Made by a program: the position numbers and the translations under genes. Shown one piece after another: positions 1 through 7,893 of a stretch of 64,000 bases of DNA. The stretch is taken from contig SUVV01000005.1 of NCBI GenBank assembly GCA_015061805.1, positions 62,001 through 126,000 on the forward strand. Direction: 5' to 3'. Position 1 is the stretch's first letter; each line of letters opens with the position of its first letter. The DNA comes from Lentisphaerota bacterium (GTDB lineage: Bacteria > Verrucomicrobiota > Lentisphaeria > Victivallales > Victivallaceae). A model generated the notes under the pieces. It was not told the DNA's origin and did no database searches. It was given only the letters and a program-made list of their open reading frames with translations.

Positions 1-960
1 GACCACCGCATGAGCGGGATTCGGAATGGAGGTATAGACCGGCTTTCCGGCGGCGATATTCTCTTTGATCATCGCCCATCCGAGATCGGTAAGGATGCTG
101 TTGCGGTCGATCAGATCAGAACCGACTCCATCCATTTTCAGACCGTGGAACCCGGCACGTTCAAAAACCTCTTTTATTCCGCTGGTATAAGTTGAAGTCA
201 GATATTCGCTGTAACACGAATTCGCAATGACTCCGGAAGCGAAGACCAAAGCGGCTGTATCTTCGGCTGAATTGACATCAAATTCATACAGTTTTTCATT
301 TACTTCGCTGAATTCGAGGTAGCCATAGCGTTGAGCGTTTGCTGCAGAAGCATCGATCGTGATATTGGGATTGGCGGTATTGGAATCAGTTTCATTCAGC
401 TGCAGCGTAAACAAATTGCCATTCTGAGCGAAGTAATAGAATATCTGCGCCGCAGCGGTATTACAGCACCCGGTGACGCTGTGATTGACTGCTCCCGGTT
501 CAATGGGGCAATAGGCGTTAAGTTCGACCTCACTATCACCGAGGAAAGTTCCGTTCTGACTCCAGAAGGTATCCATAAGATAATCGGAACAGCCGTCAAC
601 GGTGATCGTCACGGTACAGGTGTTATTGGCTTCATTGGTTTCGGCGATTTTGTTTTCCGGGTCGATGACCATGGTGGCGGTGTAAGTCCCGGGCTGAAAG
701 GAGACATCCCAGCAATAATACCACCACCAATTCCCGGGATTGACTGACTCAATCGAATTAACTGAAAACAGATTGCCGTTGATAAAAAGAGCCACATCAA
801 ATGAAAAACCGCCGGTGTCAGCGACACTGCTGAAACTGTAATACAGCCGGTAAAGTTCCTCTAAAGAAATCGTCTTTACCTCATTGCCGTCCTTATCGCC
901 GACAAAAACCGCTTCCGATGCCCCGTTGTACAAATTGGTCTTCAAGTCAATCGCCGCCAT
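1..960 (-). CDS. C10-family (streptopain-like) cysteine peptidase with N-terminal CARDB-like domain, 3' end missing
   Basis: The frame stays open from an ATG at 960 to the window's left edge (320 codons); the C-terminus lies outside. Residues 53-121 read as a CARDB-type beta-sandwich, with a long stretch of V/T/I strands and the ending ETNEANN-C-TVTITV. Residues 126-180 match the C10 peptidase core: W-x-Q, an N-x-x-C-P-like element (NAYCP), then TGCYNTAAAQIFYYF, where Cys165 aligns with the catalytic Cys of the family motif TGCxATAxAQ. Near the edge, G-K-P-V-Y-T-S and N-P-A-H-A-V-V fit the catalytic His segment. No signal peptide is visible; the protein starts MAAIDLKTNLYNG, so export by the Sec route is doubtful unless the start is wrong. 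A GGAGA ribosome site lies just upstream and a good sigma70 promoter further back. The family assignment is strong; substrate is unknown. Confidence 0.8.
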   Translation of the reverse strand, partial: MAAIDLKTNLYNGASEAVFVGDKDGNEVKTISLEELYRLYYSFSSVADTGGFSFDVALFINGNLFSVNSIESVNPGNWWWYYCWDVSFQPGTYTATMVIDPENKIAETNEANNTCTVTITVDGCSDYLMDTFWSQNGTFLGDSEVELNAYCPIEPGAVNHSVTGCCNTAAAQIFYYFAQNGNLFTLQLNETDSNTANPNITIDASAANAQRYGYLEFSEVNEKLYEFDVNSAEDTAALVFASGVIANSCYSEYLTSTYTSGIKEVFERAGFHGLKMDGVGSDLIDRNSILTDLGWAMIKENIAAGKPVYTSIPNPAHAVV

Positions 961-1007
961 TGCCCTGTCTCCTGCCAAAGATATATCAGTCAAATAATAC
1001 TGTACTA

Positions 1008-1035
1008 AATATATCACAAGATATTAGTTTGTCAA
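1008..1035 (-). promoter_or_regulatory. sigma70-type promoter of the C10 peptidase gene
   Basis: On the minus strand TTGACA (1035-1030) and TATATT (1013-1008) are separated by 16 bases. The ATG at 960 is about 45 bases downstream, with GGAGA before it. Confidence 0.65.
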
Positions 1036-1041
1036 CAAAGT

Positions 1042-1070
1042 AAAAAAATCATACCGGAGATATTCCCGGT
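1042..1070 (-). terminator. Rho-independent terminator of the GDPD/pseudopilin/GH28 operon
   Basis: Read on the minus strand, ACCGG (1070-1066) pairs with CCGGT (1057-1053) and is followed by a run of seven T (1048-1042). A competing hairpin, GGTGCC with GGCACC, spans 1088-1068. It sits 50 bases after the GH28 stop and just before the next promoter. Confidence 0.6.
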
Positions 1071-1119
1071 GCCGTTTGAAATGGCACCCAGATGCAGCGG
1101 TGGTTTCTGCAAATAATTT

Positions 1120-2415
1120 TCAGCGGTTGCGTTTCAGCAACAAAGGGGTGTTATTTTCAGAAAATCCTTTGCAGTTGGTAATGGAAAGATCTTCGCCGTC
1201 GAGTTGGCAGATAATACCGAAACCGGCTTGTGTCCAATGTTTTCTGCCGGGATCGGCAGCATCGGGCCGGAGTGTGAATGTGGAATCTGCAATGGAGATA
1301 TTCTCAAACATCCCTTTCTTAATGGGAAAAACGATCAGATTTGCTTTGTCTGATACTGCATCGATTTTGCGGAAGGTGAGGCGGCTCACCTTTTGTATTG
1401 CCGGATCATCGATATCGCTGCCCCAATTGGGAAGTATCAGCAGACTTTGATCTGCATCAATGGAGATGTTTTCAAACAAAACATTGTCGATAGCGGTGCA
1501 TTTGCCGATGGCGTAACTCGGACTGATACAGATACCGATATTGGTATTGACCATTTTCAGATTGGAAAGTTTGCAGTTTTTGATAGTTCCGTTACCGACT
1601 CCGACTCTCACTCCGCAAGCAGCTGAACTTAAAACGCAATTGGAAACGGTGATATCTGAACAGACTGCGGTTTTTCCCAACGGGCGCTGATTTCCCCGGA
1701 TGGCGATGGAATCATCACCGCTGAAAATATTGCAGTTGGAGATCGTCACCCGGCGGCAGCAGTCGATGTCCAAGCCGTCTGAATTCAGAGTGTGGCGGTC
1801 AGTCTGGATCGTCACCCGGTCGATCGTCAAATCTTCGCAGTCGTGGAAAAGCGCCGTCCAGTAGGTCGGGTCGTTGAGTCTGATACCATTCAATTTTACA
1901 TTGCGGCATCCGACAAAGTAGAGCATGGATCCGGGGCGCCAGCGGGGAAGCACATAACGCGGATGTTTGCTGTTGGGAGTGTGGATGATATCGGTATTGA
2001 AGATGCCGTTGCGGTTTCCATTGATGGTTCCGCTGCCGGAAATGGAGATGTTTTCACAATCTCTGGCGATGATCAGATGGGCTCCGGAGGAACGTTCTTT
2101 TACAGAAAAGGTGTTGCGCTTGTCGAAGTCATTGGCATTGTAATCTTCCGGATAGCGGCTGCCGAGAATAACGGCGTTGGCAGCAAGATGAATACCGCCG
2201 CCGCTGCGCAGATAGAGAGTCCCGGTACGATAGACTCCTGCCGGGAAATAGACTGTTTTACCGCTGTCGAGTGCCGCCTGAATATAGAGTGTATCCATAT
2301 ACAAACCGTCCCCGATCGCTCCGAAATCTTTAACATTGACCATATTTTTCAACATTTTTGCCTCCGCTGATATAAACAAAAAACCGGCAATACACAGAGT
2401 CAGAAATTTTTTCAC
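1120..2415 (-). CDS. Secreted GH28-like right-handed beta-helix protein (polygalacturonase family)
   Basis: 431 residues starting with GTG. The N-terminus MKKFLTLCIAGFLFISAEA is a Sec signal peptide. VKDFGAIGDG and the D-T-x-x-I-Q-A-A-L-D segment (residues 28-50) are the pectate-lyase/GH28 entry motif, followed by many beta-helix coils (DCENISISGSGTINGN, CRNVKLNGI, CRRVTISNCNIFSGDDS). The GH28 catalytic acids appear present: Asp213 in NSDG and Asp234-Asp235 in SGDDS. The third family motif G-H-G is not there; the aligned place reads A-C-G-V-R (266-270), so the His is lost. The family hydrolyses pectin-type galacturonans; a related glycoside or an altered mechanism is possible here. It is the last gene of its operon, 12 bases after the DUF4838 gene, with AAAGG upstream of the GTG. 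Confidence 0.8.
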   Translation of the reverse strand: MKKFLTLCIAGFLFISAEAKMLKNMVNVKDFGAIGDGLYMDTLYIQAALDSGKTVYFPAGVYRTGTLYLRSGGGIHLAANAVILGSRYPEDYNANDFDKRNTFSVKERSSGAHLIIARDCENISISGSGTINGNRNGIFNTDIIHTPNSKHPRYVLPRWRPGSMLYFVGCRNVKLNGIRLNDPTYWTALFHDCEDLTIDRVTIQTDRHTLNSDGLDIDCCRRVTISNCNIFSGDDSIAIRGNQRPLGKTAVCSDITVSNCVLSSAACGVRVGVGNGTIKNCKLSNLKMVNTNIGICISPSYAIGKCTAIDNVLFENISIDADQSLLILPNWGSDIDDPAIQKVSRLTFRKIDAVSDKANLIVFPIKKGMFENISIADSTFTLRPDAADPGRKHWTQAGFGIICQLDGEDLSITNCKGFSENNTPLLLKRNR

Positions 2416-2427
2416 TTGCTGAACCTT

Positions 2428-4695
2428 TTATTTCTTTTTGCGGGAGACCAGATGGACATTTTTCCAGATACCGCCGTTGCCGCCTTTGTCTTCGACCCGG
2501 ACACAGACGGTATTCCAATGACCGTTGCTCCAAACTTTTATGCACTGGTCAATGCGGATGGGAAAGGGGGTCTGCCAATCATTCGTTTTGAGAAGGAGGT
2601 GTTCACCGGCTTTTTTGCCGTTGACAAAGACCTGACAGCTTTCATCGACTGCTTCAAAGAGGAGATAGACCTCGCGCTCTTTCCAGTCGGCGGGAATCTG
2701 AAAAGATGTGGCATACCAGCCGATACCGTCGTAGCTGCTCAATGTTTTGCACAACTCTTTTGAAGCGTATTTTCCCGGAGTTGTTTTTTCCCAATTCATA
2801 CCGATCTTGATTTTGGCATCCCATTTGCGGAAAGATTTTGCGGCGTACCATTTTTCCTTCAAACCAACATCTGCGGGGTCGAGTTTGAAGTTCCACAGCG
2901 CCGGCATCTTGCGGTAGGGAGCATCATATTCTCCTAAAAGACCGAGGTTTTTTACTCCGCACGGGTCGCCCCATCTCTGTTCGCCATACGGGACGGGGGG
3001 GAGTTTGTTTGCTTTGCGGAAATCGTACAGTTTGCGGGATTTTTCCGGAGTTTTATTGCGGAGGATGTCGAGTACCAGACGGCCTTCAGTATTGGCGGTT
3101 TTCAGTCGTGAAACAAAGGCTCTTGTTTCAGGAGGAAGATCTTTTGCCAGAGCGGCATCGAGTATTTTGTCGGTGTTGTCAAAGTCGGAATCTTTGAAAC
3201 AATTGACCGCTTCGCCCCACATCAGACCGCGGGCAAAGTTTTTGAAGCGTCCGACTTCGAGGACTTTGGGCAGCTGCGGAGTGATGCGATTTTCCCAGTT
3301 TTTGCGCCAGTACTCATAGAATTGTTTGATATCTTCAGCAGCCGCACCGAATCCGGCGCAGTAGTGATTGAGAATATCTTCGTAACTCTCCTCCGGATTG
3401 GTCATGCCGCGCATCAGGACATAGTCGGCAAAGGCAAGGGCAAGGTGACCGGCTTCCGGATTATCATATTTGAAGCCGATGGAACCGGCATCGATCGCTA
3501 TTTTCTGCAACTCCCAGAAGTGTTTTTCAAAGCCGCAGAAAAAGAGTCCGGTGTTGTAACAGTGGTGCTGATTGGGGCGCCAGTAGAACTCTTTCATACC
3601 GGCTTTTTTCCAGGAGTAGATCAGGTCTGTTATCTGCTTCGGGGTGATAAAGTCGACCGGAACTATACCGATGACGAAGTTTTCGGCGATTTTTTCCCGT
3701 GTGGGAGCGACGAGGTAGGGTTTGTAGGCGTAAAAGGTGATTTTTACATTCGGGTCTTTGGCAAGGGCGAGTTTATTTATTGCGTTGGCAAAGTAGACAT
3801 AGCGGTCAGTCAGAATGTCGTTGCCCTGATTGCCGAGTTTGGCTGGAATCGTGTCCAGAGCGCGGCACTTTTCACAGCCGCAATATTCGTAGGGGGAGTA
3901 GTCATTTTCGCTGACACAGATAAATTTGCCACCCTTTTTCTGCCAGTCTTTGATGATCTGTTCGTGCAGTCCGGTTGAACTGACACACATTTTGATTTTT
4001 TTGTCTTTGGCTCCGAAGGAGGCGATTTGATTATCCGTTTTCTTATACGCTGTTCTGAGCGGCGCACGTTCTCCGTTGGAATTCAGAGCGAAAAATTCCG
4101 GATTGGTTTTGCCGAAGCGTTTCCAGTAGTTGGTGAAAGCGTGGGTACCGGGAATACCGGCATGGCTGCCCATGCGCATACGTTTTTTCCAGAGTGCAGA
4201 CTCCTTGCTGATTTTGGAAAAGCGGCGCAATACCCGCATACCGAGTTTCGGCGCCCAGCTGCCGGAATCATTTTTTACTTTGATCTCTTTGGCGGGGGTT
4301 GCCAGAATGACACCTTCGGCGGGCCAGCGGATGCCGAGTTCATCTTCGAGGAAGATGGAAATGGCGTTGCTGACGCCGTTTCTTTCGTGACCGTAAAAAT
4401 AGAGCGCATTGCCGACCTTTTTCCAAATGCCCTCTTCCGGTTTGAATCGGGTGTCAGCACCGGCAGGAATTTTGCCTGCTTCAAAGACAAATTTTCCTTT
4501 GACCGCAGTACCTTTGTTGGCTATCGGTATTTTTTTGCCGGTAAGTTTTTTCAAATTGAGCTGCAGATCTTTTGCTTCATCAACCAACTTCTTGTCAGTA
4601 ACGCGGATGACCGCGTTTGACGGATCGATGGTGAATCCTTCTGCCAAAACCATAAGCGGCAGTAGAAACAGCGCGGATAAATATTTTTTCAACAT
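2428..4695 (-). CDS. Secreted DUF4838 protein with alpha-glucuronidase-like N-terminal fold and C-terminal beta-sandwich
   Basis: 755 residues; signal peptide MLKKYLSALFLLPLMVLAEG. Residues 20-140 resemble the N-terminal domain of GH67-type glucuronidases (ITDKK...A..LQ..LKKLTG and the G-I-R-W-P segment at 121-125). Residues about 150-480 carry DUF4838, with SENDYSPYEYCGCEKC (263-277), whose Cys272, Cys274 and Cys277 are typical of this domain. The last 150 residues form a GH2-type jelly roll (IGWYATSFQIP, VFVNGKKAGEH, VCVRVEDKGGNGGIWKNV). DUF4838 proteins are abundant in Lentisphaerota and Planctomycetota polysaccharide loci, but no activity is settled. The gap to the pseudopilin gene is 10 bases and AAAGGT precedes the ATG. 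Confidence 0.8.
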   Translation of the reverse strand: MLKKYLSALFLLPLMVLAEGFTIDPSNAVIRVTDKKLVDEAKDLQLNLKKLTGKKIPIANKGTAVKGKFVFEAGKIPAGADTRFKPEEGIWKKVGNALYFYGHERNGVSNAISIFLEDELGIRWPAEGVILATPAKEIKVKNDSGSWAPKLGMRVLRRFSKISKESALWKKRMRMGSHAGIPGTHAFTNYWKRFGKTNPEFFALNSNGERAPLRTAYKKTDNQIASFGAKDKKIKMCVSSTGLHEQIIKDWQKKGGKFICVSENDYSPYEYCGCEKCRALDTIPAKLGNQGNDILTDRYVYFANAINKLALAKDPNVKITFYAYKPYLVAPTREKIAENFVIGIVPVDFITPKQITDLIYSWKKAGMKEFYWRPNQHHCYNTGLFFCGFEKHFWELQKIAIDAGSIGFKYDNPEAGHLALAFADYVLMRGMTNPEESYEDILNHYCAGFGAAAEDIKQFYEYWRKNWENRITPQLPKVLEVGRFKNFARGLMWGEAVNCFKDSDFDNTDKILDAALAKDLPPETRAFVSRLKTANTEGRLVLDILRNKTPEKSRKLYDFRKANKLPPVPYGEQRWGDPCGVKNLGLLGEYDAPYRKMPALWNFKLDPADVGLKEKWYAAKSFRKWDAKIKIGMNWEKTTPGKYASKELCKTLSSYDGIGWYATSFQIPADWKEREVYLLFEAVDESCQVFVNGKKAGEHLLLKTNDWQTPFPIRIDQCIKVWSNGHWNTVCVRVEDKGGNGGIWKNVHLVSRKKK

Positions 4696-4705
4696 TTGCG
4701 ACCTT

Positions 4706-5740
4706 TCAATAAAAACGGGGTTTGAAGCAATCCATATTTTTTATCGGACCTTCGACATAATCCAGAGTTTTGACTGCACCGCCGAAGGTGGCAACATTGC
4801 CCTTTCTGCTGTGAAGCATATACAAACCGTGGGCTTTGCCGTCGGTAAGACCGGCTTCATTGAAAATCATCTCCGCGGTCCAACCTTTATCATTACGCAT
4901 ACGATAACCTTCGATTTTTTTGCTGAATGAGAATGAGGAGTTTTCCGGTTCAGAGGTATTGACATTGGCAGTATCGCCGAGAATGACTGTATTGGATGCC
5001 TGTCTGTCTTTCAGAAGTTGAGTCTGCTTGACTGCTTGATCATTGGTCGAACCGAAAGTTCCAATGGGAATGCCGTAGGTTGCCGCACGATAAAGCGCAC
5101 CGCCGTCATCAGGATATCTTCCGTCGCAATATGAACGGTTGGCGGGACAGGAGAATATGGATGATTTAGATTTCGGGGAGATGTAGCGCAATTCCTGAAG
5201 CAATCCCGACCATGGCAATCTGATACTTCTGCCGAAATATTTCTCATATCTGGCGGTCATACACCAGGAATCATAGTCATTGGAATACTGATTCATGTAA
5301 AGGTTGAATTGTTTGAGATTGTTGATGCAGCTTGCTGATTTGCCGCGCGCACGTGCCGATCCCAGAGCCGGAAGCAGCATCGCCGCCAATATGGCTATGA
5401 TAGCAATTACTACCAGCAATTCTATTAAAGTGAAACGGGCGTGTGCGGGGGACAAAGGAAACTTTTTTTCACGGGAAAAAAAGTTTCCTCTTTCCCCCGC
5501 CCCCCCTTTCTCTTTCAAAAAAAGCGGGGTGATTTTGCTCCAGTCTTGCCCTCCATAGCCCGCCGGGCGAAGGAGGGTGGTCGCAAAATTTGACAAAGTT
5601 TTCAGGTAAAACAACAACGAAACACATTTTTGACAAGTTTTGCTCACGAGGAGTTCTATAAGGGTAAAGCACGATGCTTTACCCTGCCCATGGGCAGAAT
5701 TCTTTTTCTCAACGGCACAAAAGTTGCAAATACCGATCAT
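4706..5740 (-). CDS. Type II secretion pseudopilin-like protein with a doubled FTLIELLV leader
   Basis: 344 residues. The true pseudopilin part starts with [20 protein letters not shown] near residue 104 (hydrophobic helix with the Glu at +5), then the lineage-typical [14 protein letters not shown] and a globular region ending [12 protein letters not shown], the Lentisphaerota/Planctomycetota H-x9-DG-like prepilin class. A second, truncated leader, CFTLIELLV, lies at residues 24-32. Between them is a low-similarity stretch encoded by an intergenic-repeat-like element. The ATG at 5740 overlaps the TGA of the upstream gene (ATGA), which supports translation from there; a downstream start just before the second leader would need a non-ATG codon. 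Prepilin peptidase would be expected to cut before the second Phe, discarding about 100 residues. The product may assemble into a pseudopilus or be a surface protein using a pilin anchor. Confidence 0.75.
   Translation of the reverse strand: MIGICNFCAVEKKNSAHGQGKASCFTLIELLVSKTCQKCVSLLFYLKTLSNFATTLLRPAGYGGQDWSKITPLFLKEKGGAGERGNFFSREKKFPLSPAHARFTLIELLVVIAIIAILAAMLLPALGSARARGKSASCINNLKQFNLYMNQYSNDYDSWCMTARYEKYFGRSIRLPWSGLLQELRYISPKSKSSIFSCPANRSYCDGRYPDDGGALYRAATYGIPIGTFGSTNDQAVKQTQLLKDRQASNTVILGDTANVNTSEPENSSFSFSKKIEGYRMRNDKGWTAEMIFNEAGLTDGKAHGLYMLHSRKGNVATFGGAVKTLDYVEGPIKNMDCFKPRFY
5451..5585. repeat. Hairpin-bearing repeat element inside the pseudopilin leader
   Basis: The perfect inverted repeat AGGAAACTTTTTTT / AAAAAAAGTTTCCT (5456-5489) is followed by a C-rich stretch, TTTCAAAAAAAGCGGGGT (5513-5530) and a CTCC...CATAGCCCGCCGGGCGAAGGAGG hairpin. 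The same order, with related bases, occurs in the intergenic cluster at 26588-26939. Here the element is read in frame as coding sequence ([14 protein letters not shown] on the minus strand). Confidence 0.6.
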
Positions 5741-6687
5741 TTCTTCACCTCATTCTGTTTGTCGTTATTGTCCTTGTTTTCCGGTATGCGGCAGAACGGG
5801 CGGACTTCCTTCAAGTTTCCGGTAACGACGGCATCCACCCCGATTTCGGCGGCAAATTTTGCCTCTTCCGCGTTCTGGGGGTTCCACAATGAAACCCAGA
5901 CTCCGGCATCGCGCAACGCTTTAACATGATCTGCATTCAGCAATCCCTGTTTGAATGCCCGCAACGGCAGATTAAGACCGTAAAGTTTGTATTCATCCCG
6001 TACTTTGAGCAGCAGTTTTACGATATCTTTCGGATTGCCGCCTGTTTCCGGATAGCCGAAGGTGTTGAAAACCGTACCTTTTTTCTTTGTGCTGTAACAC
6101 AGTTGGATATGTTTTACCCGGCGTACATTGGGATATTCACGCATCATGAAGCGCAGCACTTTATCGCTCCAGGAGGCGATCGTCACCCGGTCAAGACTGA
6201 TACCGGCTTTCCCGAACTCTTCAAGGGTTTTCCTGAATCTTTCTTCCCGGAAGTAACCTTTGTGATCCAACTCGAATTCCGGAGCATCTTTGATTATTTC
6301 AAGGACTTCCGGCAAAGAAACGATTTTTTCATTATTATAGCCGAAACTCGGTTTGAGATTTCTTTCTTTGAGTTCTGCGAGAGTCTTGCTTCCCAATGAA
6401 ACATTCCAATTCATCGCACTTTTCAGATTATCGTTATGAGTCAATACCGGAATTTGATCCTTTGTATAACGGATATCAAGTTTGAACGCATCGGCTTTGC
6501 GCTCCATTGCCAGCCGGAATGCCGCCAGCGAACGTGACGGAGCGTGTCTTGCCTCTCCGGAATCAGAAATGCACTTTATCGGATGGGTGTAATGGTATTT
6601 CGGAGTTTGCTTTTTTTCAGATGCATTGATGCTGAAGAGAAGAGCTCCTGCGGCAACAGATGTTAAGATTTTTTTACAGTTTAACAT
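5737..6687 (-). CDS. Secreted GDPD-like protein with degenerate active site (paralogue 2)
   Basis: 316 residues; signal peptide [24 protein letters not shown]. The glycerophosphodiester phosphodiesterase TIM-barrel layout is clear ([25 protein letters not shown], and the end [33 protein letters not shown]). The catalytic HRG motif reads S-D-S-G (His replaced by Asp42), and the metal-binding E-x-D reads K-L-D (69-71); His84 and Asp86 remain. It is closely similar over its full length to the next gene upstream, so the two arose by tandem duplication. It starts 11 bases after that gene and overlaps the pseudopilin start by four bases. It is probably not a normal phosphodiesterase; binding or an altered reaction is possible. 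Confidence 0.75.
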   Translation of the reverse strand: MLNCKKILTSVAAGALLFSINASEKKQTPKYHYTHPIKCISDSGEARHAPSRSLAAFRLAMERKADAFKLDIRYTKDQIPVLTHNDNLKSAMNWNVSLGSKTLAELKERNLKPSFGYNNEKIVSLPEVLEIIKDAPEFELDHKGYFREERFRKTLEEFGKAGISLDRVTIASWSDKVLRFMMREYPNVRRVKHIQLCYSTKKKGTVFNTFGYPETGGNPKDIVKLLLKVRDEYKLYGLNLPLRAFKQGLLNADHVKALRDAGVWVSLWNPQNAEEAKFAAEIGVDAVVTGNLKEVRPFCRIPENKDNNDKQNEVKK

Positions 6688-6698
6688 AATACCCCCCT

Positions 6699-7628
6699 TT
6701 ATTTTTTGTTGTTATTAAATTCCGGTATGCGGCAGAATGGGCGGACTTCCTTCAAGTTTCCGGTCACAAAGGCATCGGCACCAAGTTTCGCGGCAAGTTT
6801 TGCATCTTCAGCGGTTTGGGGTTTCCACATAGCACACCAGACTCCGGCATCGCGCAAAGTTTTGACATCTTCTGCCGTCAGCAGTCCTTCTCTGAAAGCT
6901 TTCAGCGGCAGATTGAGACCGTAAAGTTTGTATTCGTCCCGCACTTTGAGCAGCATTTTCACAATATCTTTCTGATTGCCGCCTGTCTCCGGAAAGCCGA
7001 AGTTACTGATAATCGTACCTTTTTTCTTTGTACTGTAGCACAGTTGAATGTGCCTCACCCGGCGTATTTGCGGAAAATCACGCATAACCTCCCGCAGTGC
7101 TCTGGTGCTCCAGGTGGCAACCATTATCCGGTCGAGGCTGATTCCGGCTTTTTCAAATATCGCCAGAGTTGCTTTGAATCTTTTCGCATTGAAAGTACCT
7201 TTGGTATCGTACCAGAATTCCGGGCACTCTTTAACTATTTCCAACGCCTCCTGTAAAGACAGAATTTTCTCCGAATCGTATCCGCCGCGCGGCACCAGAG
7301 TTTTTTCCTTGAGTTCGGCAAGAGTCTTTTGTGAAAGAAAAACGTTCCACTTCATTGCTTTTGCCATGTTCCCGTCATGGGCTATCACCGGGATACCATC
7401 CTTGGTGTAACGGATGTTAAGTTTGACCACGTCGGCTTTACGCTGCATCGCCAAACTATACGCCGCTTTCGAATATCCCGGGGCATAAGCAGATTCTCCG
7501 GAATGAGATACGCATTTTATCCTATGGGTATAATTGTTTTTTGGAGTTTGCTTTTTTTCAGCTGCATTGATGCTGAAAAGAAACGCTCCGGCGGAAATGA
7601 CAGTTAAAAATTTTTTACCGTTTAACAC
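6699..7628 (-). CDS. Secreted GDPD-like protein with partly degenerate active site (paralogue 1)
   Basis: 309 residues starting at GTG (MLNGKKFLTV); AAGGGG precedes it. Signal peptide to about residue 23. It has the GDPD barrel pattern: RYTKDGIPVIAHDG (73-86) and VKTLRDAGVWCAMWKPQ near the end. His42 of the HRG motif is kept as H-S-G, but Arg is lost and the E-x-D metal pair reads K-L-N (69-71), with His84-Asp85 intact. First gene of the operon, with a strong promoter about 100 bases upstream. Family membership is well supported; phosphodiesterase activity is doubtful since two metal ligands are replaced in both copies. Confidence 0.75.
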   Translation of the reverse strand: MLNGKKFLTVISAGAFLFSINAAEKKQTPKNNYTHRIKCVSHSGESAYAPGYSKAAYSLAMQRKADVVKLNIRYTKDGIPVIAHDGNMAKAMKWNVFLSQKTLAELKEKTLVPRGGYDSEKILSLQEALEIVKECPEFWYDTKGTFNAKRFKATLAIFEKAGISLDRIMVATWSTRALREVMRDFPQIRRVRHIQLCYSTKKKGTIISNFGFPETGGNQKDIVKMLLKVRDEYKLYGLNLPLKAFREGLLTAEDVKTLRDAGVWCAMWKPQTAEDAKLAAKLGADAFVTGNLKEVRPFCRIPEFNNNKK

Positions 7629-7729
7629 TTTGTTACCCCTTTTCTTTTATCAAGCATTTTATTGTAAACAAAACCTTTGCATTGTTTATCTGGTATTACA
7701 AGCAGCCTTTTTATTACAAACTCAACTCT

Positions 7730-7758
7730 ATGTTAGCACAATATGATGTATTTGTCAA
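7730..7758 (-). promoter_or_regulatory. sigma70-type promoter of the GDPD/pseudopilin/DUF4838/GH28 operon
   Basis: Minus strand TTGACA (7758-7753), 17 bases, TAACAT (7735-7730). The leader to the GTG at 7628 is about 95 bases. The rest of the 7629-7893 gap holds only a small hairpin (GTCCCA/TGGGAC, 7785-7806) and the terminator below. Confidence 0.7.
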
Positions 7759-7824
7759 GGAAAATTATGAAAATTTCAGTTAATGTCCCAAATTTTGTGA
7801 TGGGACGAGTTGTTTGACAAAAGT

Positions 7825-7881
7825 GCATCTGACCTTTACTTTTTAATAACCACAATAAAAAATAAAGGAAAGATCAGATGC
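7825..7881 (-). terminator. Long hairpin after the GH67-like gene
   Basis: GCATCTGACCTTTA (7825-7838) pairs with TAAAGG (7863-7868) and TCAGATGC (7874-7881), leaving a five-base bulge. It begins 13 bases after the stop at 7894. There is no clear T tract, so it may be an mRNA-stabilising end or part of an insertion scar. Confidence 0.4.
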
Positions 7882-7893
7882 GTGATAAAATTA

